A DNA stretch of 10,513 nt. Source: Acidimicrobium sp. UBA3029 (GTDB lineage Bacteria; Actinomycetota; Acidimicrobiia; Acidimicrobiales; Ilumatobacteraceae). Both the position numbers and the translations under genes were made by a program. The stretch is taken from the NCBI GenBank assembly GCA_002367695.1, contig DFDK01000117.1, forward strand, positions 6,117-16,629, written 5' to 3'. The notes below the pieces were generated by a model. That model was not told the origin of the DNA and made no database searches. It saw only the letters and a list, made by a program, of their open reading frames with translations. Positions 5,657 through 10,513 of this stretch are shown here, piece after piece; position 1 is the first letter of the stretch, and every line of letters starts with the position of its first letter.

Positions 5657-8600
5657 ATTGCGCGCTGCAACTCTGGCTCCAACCGAGAGTGTCGCAATAT
5701 GTTCGGCAATCACGTTGATCACCCCGCCATCCCCCACCTCGAGGCGACCACGCACCAATAATGCCCCCGCACCATGTGCTGCCTTGCGATACCGAATCCA
5801 GCATCCCTGCGAACACACCACATTGATCAATCCTGTCTCATCTTCCAAACTGATAAACGTCACGCCCTGAGCGGTTGCTGGTCGCTGTCTGTGTGTCACG
5901 GTGCCAGCAACTAATACTTTTTCGTCGCCTCGCGCGCCACACATTGGCAACTCTGCAGCAGTAGCAACACCCATGCGTGCAAGCTCGACTCGCAAAAATT
6001 CGGTTGGATGACCACTCGATGCAACACCAGTAGCCCACAAGTCGGCGATCATTTCGTCGATTGGTTGCATGCCTGGTAGCTGCGGCGAAGCAGCGCCAGT
6101 AGTCACGCCCAGCAAGCGATCGGGTCGCGATTGAATCACCGCGCCTGCACTCCACAACGCGTCTCGGCGTTGTTGCCCAAACGATTCGTTAAATGCTCCA
6201 GCTGTTGCAAGCGCCTCAAGTTGCGCGATGTGCAGTTGTGGCACTTTGCGCACGAGGTCTTCCATATTTTCAAACGGTCGGTGTGTTTCGATCTCGTGCG
6301 CAACTGCGCTGCTTAGACCGCGCACCGAACCAACACCAAGCCGTACAGCCAACCCACCTGTCGACTCACCGCATTCTTCGAGCGTTGCATCGGCACGCGA
6401 AGCATTGATGTCTACGCTGCGCACCACAACGCCATGACGTTTTGCGTCTTGTACCAATGAATGCGGTGCCCAAAAACCCATCGGTTGCGCGTTGAGCAAC
6501 GATGCACAAAATACTGCCGGCTCATGCAGCTTGATCCATGCCGACGAATACACGAGATACGCAAAACTGACCGAGTGACTTTCGGGAAACCCATAACTTG
6601 CAAATGCCGACATCTTCGTAAAAATCAAGTCGGCGACATCGCCAACGATGCCCCGCTCTGCCATGCCCGCATACAGCCGCTCACTCAACCTGAGCATTCG
6701 CGACTGCGATCTCTTTGAGCCCATTGCTTGGCGCAACTCGTCGGCCTGACTTGGCGTAAAGCCAGCCACATCGATAGCCATCTGCATCAGTTGTTCTTGA
6801 AACAACGGCACACCCAATGTTTTGCCAAGACTGTTTTCGAGCAACGGATGTAAATACGTGATGGGTTCTTGGCCATTGCGTCGACGGATGTATGGATGCA
6901 CCGACCCACCCTGGATGGGACCCGGTCGAATGAGTGCAACCTCAACAACGAGATCATAAAAACGCCGTGGCTTGAGCCTTGGCAATGTGGCCATCTGTGC
7001 CCGCGACTCGATCTGAAATACGCCAACCGTGTCGGCTCGACACAACATTGCATACACATCGTCTTCTTGCGGAATTGTCGCCAGATCTACGCGCACTCCG
7101 CGAAACTCTTCAATCAAGTCGATTGCGTTGTGCAACGCCGACAGCATGCCAAGCCCCAACAAGTCAAACTTCACTAATCCTGCTGCAGCACAATCGTCTT
7201 TGTCCCACTGCAACACACTGCGTCCTTCCATGCGGCCCCACTCAACGGGGCACACTTCAGTCACCGGGCGATCGCACATCACCATGCCACCAGAGTGAAT
7301 ACCCAAATGTCGTGGTGCATCTTGCACTTGCTGGGCAAGCTCGAGCACCGCAGCCGGAATGTTGTGGTCGTCATTTTTTACCGTGACTCCAAGCGAGCCC
7401 CACGTATCTACTTGTTTGCTCCACGCGTCTTGTTGGCCTGGCGCAAACCCAAGTGCTCGCGACATGTCACGCACAGCAGAACGTGCACGATACGTAATCA
7501 CATTGGCCACCTGTGCCGCATGGTGCCGGCCATGGCGTTGGTACACATATTGAATTACTTCTTCGCGCCGGCCGCTTTCAATGTCGATGTCGATGTCGGG
7601 TGGACCATCTCGTTCGGGCGATAAAAACCGCTCAAACAACAGGCCCAGCGAAACTGCATCGGCCTTGGTGATGTCGAGCGAATAACACACAGCCGAATTG
7701 GCCGCACTGCCTCGCCCCTGACAAAAAATATTGGATCGTTCGCAGAATTGCACGATGTCCCAGACCACCAAGAAATACCCAGCAAAGCCAAGAGTTGAAA
7801 TGACCTCAAGTTCGTGATCAATCACTTGCCATGCACGAGCCCGTAGCGATAAATCTTCACGCGTGTCACTTGGGCGTATGCCATACCTGCGTGTGGCACC
7901 GACCTGCACGAGTTGCCGCAAATACGACATCTCATCCAACCCATTCGGACACGGAAACGGTGGTAGTCGCGGAGCAACGAGTCGCAAGTCGAAGGCCGCA
8001 TCTTTGCCGATCTCGGCGGCGTTCTGTACCACACCTGGGTAACGCGCAAAACGCCGATGCTGCTCGGCGCCACTGCGCACATAAGCCGTCGCAGCCGGTG
8101 GCAGCGTTGCATCCACATCGTCCAAACTGCTGCGTTCACGCACCGCAGCAACTGCAGTCGCCAAACGGTGCTGCTTCGCCGTTGCATACAACACATCGTT
8201 GGTTGCAACACTGGTCAAGTTGTTGCGGTGTGCAATCTGCACAAGCACATCGTTGCGCGCAGAGTCAAGCGGGTCGCCGTGATCCCACACTTCCATTAGT
8301 ACGTTGTCCTTACCAAACGCTGTCTTCATTTGCTGTACTCGTCGCTCAGCGGCACTTGGTCCTTGCTCATTAAGTGCGCGCGCCACTGCACCGTCACGCC
8401 CACCCGTCATCACCCACCAGTCACCTACCGAAAACTCGCCAAGTTGTTCGAGCACAAACACTGGATGTTCTTTGCTGCCAGCAAGTTGGCCAGCACTAAT
8501 TGCGCTCGATAAGTGTGCATAGCCTCTCGGGTTGCGAGCAATGATGACGAGACTTCCAGAACCAAGTTGCAACTCTGCGCCAAATACTGTTGGTAACCCA

Positions 8601-8812
8601 AGCACTCGCGCTGCTTCAGCAAAACGCACGATGCCGTACAAGCCATTTCGATCTGTCAGCGCAAGCGCTTCTAACCCCAATGACTGTGCTTGCTCTACAA
8701 GTTGTTCGGGATGCGAAGCACCTTGCAAAAAAGAAAAATTGGATCGGCAATGCAATTCTGAATATGGGACATGGGCATATGAAACATGTGCATACGAAAC
8801 ATCAATTGCCAC
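5648..8812 (-). CDS. dnaE2: Error-prone DNA polymerase III alpha subunit DnaE2
   Basis: A complete 1054-residue C-family polymerase, the catalytic subunit of the SOS mutasome that copies damaged DNA. Order of parts: PHP domain with VPYSELHCRSNFSFLQGAS (15-33) and ALTDRNGLYG (51-60); palm with GRGSAANSAVCYSLD (367-381), ERFLSPERDGPPDIDIDIE (394-412) carrying catalytic D408 and D410, and VKFDLLGLGML (547-557) carrying D550; fingers/HhH around 595-780 (IRPGPIQGGSVHPYIRRR, 628-645; SAFASYGFPESHSVSFAYLV, 735-754); a C-terminal OB fold from VLVAGTVTHRQRP (966-978); and end ARNFR. The length, the final RNFR, the lack of an obvious clamp-binding tail and linkage to imuB mark DnaE2 rather than replicative DnaE1. 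In the PHP domain two usual metal-ligand histidines are arginine (R23, R55). GTG 8812 is the only plausible start, since a stop lies four codons upstream. A LexA box lies 13 bp upstream, so SOS control is expected. Confidence 0.96.
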   Translation of the reverse strand: MAIDVSYAHVSYAHVPYSELHCRSNFSFLQGASHPEQLVEQAQSLGLEALALTDRNGLYGIVRFAEAARVLGLPTVFGAELQLGSGSLVIIARNPRGYAHLSSAISAGQLAGSKEHPVFVLEQLGEFSVGDWWVMTGGRDGAVARALNEQGPSAAERRVQQMKTAFGKDNVLMEVWDHGDPLDSARNDVLVQIAHRNNLTSVATNDVLYATAKQHRLATAVAAVRERSSLDDVDATLPPAATAYVRSGAEQHRRFARYPGVVQNAAEIGKDAAFDLRLVAPRLPPFPCPNGLDEMSYLRQLVQVGATRRYGIRPSDTREDLSLRARAWQVIDHELEVISTLGFAGYFLVVWDIVQFCERSNIFCQGRGSAANSAVCYSLDITKADAVSLGLLFERFLSPERDGPPDIDIDIESGRREEVIQYVYQRHGRHHAAQVANVITYRARSAVRDMSRALGFAPGQQDAWSKQVDTWGSLGVTVKNDDHNIPAAVLELAQQVQDAPRHLGIHSGGMVMCDRPVTEVCPVEWGRMEGRSVLQWDKDDCAAAGLVKFDLLGLGMLSALHNAIDLIEEFRGVRVDLATIPQEDDVYAMLCRADTVGVFQIESRAQMATLPRLKPRRFYDLVVEVALIRPGPIQGGSVHPYIRRRNGQEPITYLHPLLENSLGKTLGVPLFQEQLMQMAIDVAGFTPSQADELRQAMGSKRSQSRMLRLSERLYAGMAERGIVGDVADLIFTKMSAFASYGFPESHSVSFAYLVYSSAWIKLHEPAVFCASLLNAQPMGFWAPHSLVQDAKRHGVVVRSVDINASRADATLEECGESTGGLAVRLGVGSVRGLSSAVAHEIETHRPFENMEDLVRKVPQLHIAQLEALATAGAFNESFGQQRRDALWSAGAVIQSRPDRLLGVTTGAASPQLPGMQPIDEMIADLWATGVASSGHPTEFLRVELARMGVATAAELPMCGARGDEKVLVAGTVTHRQRPATAQGVTFISLEDETGLINVVCSQGCWIRYRKAAHGAGALLVRGRLEVGDGGVINVIAEHIATLSVGARVAARNFR
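8762..8800 (-). repeat. 15-bp tandem repeat coding the DnaE2 N-terminus
   Basis: Two in-frame 15-bp units (8786-8800 and 8771-8785) encode VSYAH twice, followed by a partial third unit (8762-8770) encoding VPY. The two full units differ at two third-codon positions. The last copy is the conserved VPYSELH start of the family, so the copies before it look like a local duplication that extended the N-terminus. Confidence 0.85.
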
Positions 8813-8821
8813 CTCGCCATG

Positions 8822-9358
8822 TTAGCGAACATATGTTCGTACCACTCTGAGAGCGCCCACCAAACCCTTGTCTGCCATAGCAATTGCGTCATCCCAAGCA
8901 AACCAAGCCACGTCTTGGCTCTCGTTCGCACCAGGCGCTGGTTCAACGTCATCGGCCATCACGATGTAGCGCACGTCTAAGTGCGTATGTCCTCGCGGAC
9001 CAGGATGCACGTCGAGATGCACCAATATCGGACCATTGTCGGGGTGTCGCACATTCAGTCCGGTCTCTTCGCGCGCTTCGCGAAGTGCCCCATCTGCCGG
9101 TGTCTCTCCCTGCTCGATATGTCCGCCAGGTTGCAACCAAATATTGAGTCGTTTGTGCAAGTGCAACACCACACCTCGCTTACCAACGACTATTGCCGAC
9201 CCGGTGATGTGTGTGTTGTTGACGTATTCATCAAACGGTGCCTCGAGTGTTGGCGCAATCACCAAAAACTGTTCAATCGATTCACGTTCGCGTTCATCGC
9301 ATGGTGTGGCAGCAGCAAAATGTGCGCACAGTTGAGCAACGATCTCGACAGGAGTCAC
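8822..9358 (-). CDS. NUDIX hydrolase (between imuB and dnaE2)
   Basis: A 178-residue NUDIX hydrolase, expected to cleave a nucleoside diphosphate linked to another moiety with Mg2+ in the cytoplasm. The full Nudix box G-x5-E-x7-REUxEExGU is at 79-101 with all key residues (G79, E85, R93, E94, E97, E98, G100). It is preceded by THITGSAIVVGKRGVVLHLH (49-68) and LNIWLQPGGH (71-80), and followed by LVHLDVHPGPRGHTHLDVRY (112-131). This matches a NUDIX group widespread in actinobacteria, with a helical N-terminal extension of about 48 residues; its substrate is not known to me. GTG 9358 is used as the start. It lies 42 bp after imuB and shows no Shine-Dalgarno, but TACACT ends 6 bp upstream. The last codons contain the LexA box of dnaE2. 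Oxidised-nucleotide cleansing is a tempting role given the context, but is inference only. Confidence 0.93.
   Translation of the reverse strand: MTPVEIVAQLCAHFAAATPCDERERESIEQFLVIAPTLEAPFDEYVNNTHITGSAIVVGKRGVVLHLHKRLNIWLQPGGHIEQGETPADGALREAREETGLNVRHPDNGPILVHLDVHPGPRGHTHLDVRYIVMADDVEPAPGANESQDVAWFAWDDAIAMADKGLVGALRVVRTYVR
8826..8839 (-). promoter_or_regulatory. LexA (SOS) box for dnaE2, overlapping a -10 element
   Basis: CGAACATATGTTCG is a perfect 14-bp palindrome matching the Gram-positive/actinobacterial LexA operator CGAAC-N4-GTTCG. It lies 13 bp upstream of the dnaE2 GTG and inside the NUDIX gene, where it encodes the end RTYVR. On the minus strand its right half contains TATGTT (8833-8828), a TAnnnT -10 candidate, so bound LexA would cover the promoter. 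No good -35 is seen. Confidence 0.88.
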
Positions 9359-9362
9359 GTCA

Positions 9363-9399
9363 CGAGTGTATTACTGCTACCCGTTATCTAGAACACTCG
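9363..9399. repeat. 7-bp inverted repeat in the imuB-NUDIX gap
   Basis: CGAGTGT (9363-9369) and ACACTCG (9393-9399) are exact inverted copies with a 23-nt spacer and together almost fill the 42-bp gap. One arm overlaps the candidate -10 of the NUDIX gene. It may be an operator, a weak RNA stem, or chance. Confidence 0.35.
9365..9370 (-). promoter_or_regulatory. Candidate -10 for the NUDIX gene
   Basis: On the minus strand TACACT ends 6 bp before GTG 9358, the same hexamer and spacing seen before the FmdB gene. It would give a leaderless NUDIX transcript independent of imuB. There is no clear -35 (TTCTAG at 17-bp spacing is poor). Confidence 0.4.
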
Positions 9400-9400
9400 C

Positions 9401-10513
9401 TCAGCCATAGCGCGCGGTCATCCACCATTCGCCGTGCTCAAGCACCATCACTACCGCGTGCGTAGTCGTGTGCACCGTGTCGTCACCATCGCGCGCCAAC
9501 ACCATCTGCATTCGCACCGCCCTGCGTTGACGCAATGGGTCCCACCACCGCTCTTCCACCGGCCACGGCCCAGCCCACGACACCACGTTGTACGCATGTC
9601 GGCCAATCACTACTTGCGCGGGCGATGCACTCAACTCGTGTCTGCCACTCACGCTCACTACATATCCACTCGCATCATTTACTACCGCCATCAACGGTTC
9701 GTCGTACACGATCGATGGCGATGGGGTCGGTAGCGCTCCACTCCATGCAACTTCTTTCGCCACTACTGTTTCAGCGCGTCGCTCCATGTCAACCACTGCT
9801 GCAGGAGTTAGCGCAAACACCTCACCCACGTCTCGCCCACCACGCCACTGTGCAACACGCACCGAATCGGCTCCGAGCATTGTTGTCAATCGTTCGACAG
9901 CACGAGTAGCCCATTCGTCGGCCTGAGTGCTGCCACCCCACAACCCAAGTTGTCTTCCTTCTCTCGCGCGTAAACCAACCGGCGAGTACCGCAATAACAC
10001 CACACCGCTTGTGAGCCCGCGTGTTGAAATCCATGCTTCCATCTGCCAACGCACGCGCTCGGCCATTGCCGCAGCAGTTAATCCTTCAGGCTGATACCAC
10101 AAGCGATCGCTTTGTTCTCCGTGATCAGTTTGCATACATATGTGAAGACGCACGCAACTCACACCCTGGCTACTTAAGTGCACCACCAACTCGTCGGCTA
10201 CTTGTCGTGCAGTAGCCACCACCACGTTGACATCTTCTACCGAAAGTTCAAATCGATGCGTGCTTGCGCGCTCTGGTGGTGGCGCAATGGTAATCGGTGG
10301 ATGGCGATCGCAACCACGCGACAATCGATGTATTTCGAAACCGACTGGCCCAAATCGTCCAACCAAATCGGAAGGCTTCATTGCAGCAAGATCGCCGACA
10401 CAGATCAAACCAAGTCGGTGCAACAACGACACCACATCACGATCGATCTCGGCAAAGTCGGCGAGCACCGACACAGGTAATTGTGCCAAACATCGTGCGC
10501 TCTCACCCGGCTC
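9401..10513 (-). CDS. imuB: ImuB, catalytically inactive Y-family polymerase homologue, C-terminal part (cut by right edge)
   Basis: The frame is open from the right edge to TGA 9401 and gives the last 370 residues of a DNA polymerase Y-family protein of the ImuB type, the adaptor linking DnaE2 to the beta clamp in the SOS mutasome. Visible in order, numbered in this fragment: the end of the palm and helix-hairpin-helix region with VSLLHRLGLICVGDLAAM (27-44) and GRFGPVGFEIHRLSRG (50-65); a little-finger-like domain (about 80-170); the clamp-binding motif QLGLWG (188-193; bases 9935-9952), close to the QLPLWG reported in mycobacterial ImuB; and a C-terminal DUF6504-like segment with WAGPWPVEERWWDP. 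The N-terminal part that would show loss of the catalytic acids is outside the window, so inactivity is family knowledge. An internal TTG at 10489 is not the true start because homology continues past it. An imuA gene may lie further right. Confidence 0.9.
   Translation of the reverse strand, partial: EPGESARCLAQLPVSVLADFAEIDRDVVSLLHRLGLICVGDLAAMKPSDLVGRFGPVGFEIHRLSRGCDRHPPITIAPPPERASTHRFELSVEDVNVVVATARQVADELVVHLSSQGVSCVRLHICMQTDHGEQSDRLWYQPEGLTAAAMAERVRWQMEAWISTRGLTSGVVLLRYSPVGLRAREGRQLGLWGGSTQADEWATRAVERLTTMLGADSVRVAQWRGGRDVGEVFALTPAAVVDMERRAETVVAKEVAWSGALPTPSPSIVYDEPLMAVVNDASGYVVSVSGRHELSASPAQVVIGRHAYNVVSWAGPWPVEERWWDPLRQRRAVRMQMVLARDGDDTVHTTTHAVVMVLEHGEWWMTARYG

Noticed and set aside
7831..8373. 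Long plus-strand open frame opposite dnaE2
   Set aside because: The product is rich in His/Arg/Ala/Pro and low in complexity, as expected for the antisense of a well-conserved polymerase; no start signal or homology is visible.
5648..8812. Replicative DnaE1 rather than DnaE2
   Set aside because: Length 1054, the RNFR ending, arginine substitutions in the PHP site, the LexA box and linkage to imuB all favour DnaE2.
10487..10489. TTG as the real start of the right-hand gene
   Set aside because: The frame continues open to the window edge, and ImuB homologues have their polymerase-like domain upstream of this point.
1..10513. tRNA, rRNA, CRISPR array, insertion sequence or prophage
   Set aside because: Coding genes fill nearly the whole window, no gap exceeds 90 bp, and I saw no repeat-spacer pattern, cloverleaf or transposase/integrase motifs.

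Overview
The window looks like compact chromosomal DNA from an actinobacterium. The pointers are a DUF3039 protein, a NUDIX protein of the type common in actinobacteria, an ImuB/DnaE2 mutasome, an SOS box of the CGAAC-N4-GTTCG type, several GTG starts and gaps that are mostly under 50 bp. GC content is near one half by eye and coding density is very high. This suggests a streamlined, mid-GC aquatic lineage such as Acidimicrobiia/Ilumatobacteraceae rather than a high-GC soil actinomycete; the placement is inference. I see no tRNA, rRNA, CRISPR array, transposase or phage gene.

Left third (about 1-3873): a surface-polysaccharide locus. Three family-4 glycosyltransferases lie in one minus-strand operon (2860 down to the left edge; spacings 10 bp, then a 4-bp start/stop overlap). 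The last one runs off the left edge. A GDP-L-fucose-synthase-type reductase is transcribed divergently from them across a 26-bp gap. The likely joint role is to make a deoxyhexose nucleotide sugar and assemble it into an O-antigen, capsule or exopolysaccharide.

Middle (3851-5620): a rhomboid intramembrane protease whose start overlaps the reductase gene; a small protein resembling a RadC/JAB domain that has lost its metal ligands; a small FmdB-type zinc-ribbon protein on the minus strand; and a DUF3039 protein on the plus strand. The last two start 18 bp apart, apparently from one symmetric -10 element.

Right half (5648-10513): a minus-strand DNA-damage mutagenesis module in the order imuB (C-terminal 370 residues, cut by the right edge), NUDIX hydrolase, dnaE2 (error-prone polymerase III alpha subunit, 1054 aa). 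A perfect 14-bp LexA box sits inside the last codons of the NUDIX gene, 13 bp before the dnaE2 start, so dnaE2 appears to have its own SOS promoter. ImuB carries a recognisable beta-clamp-binding motif, as expected if it tethers DnaE2 to the replication clamp.
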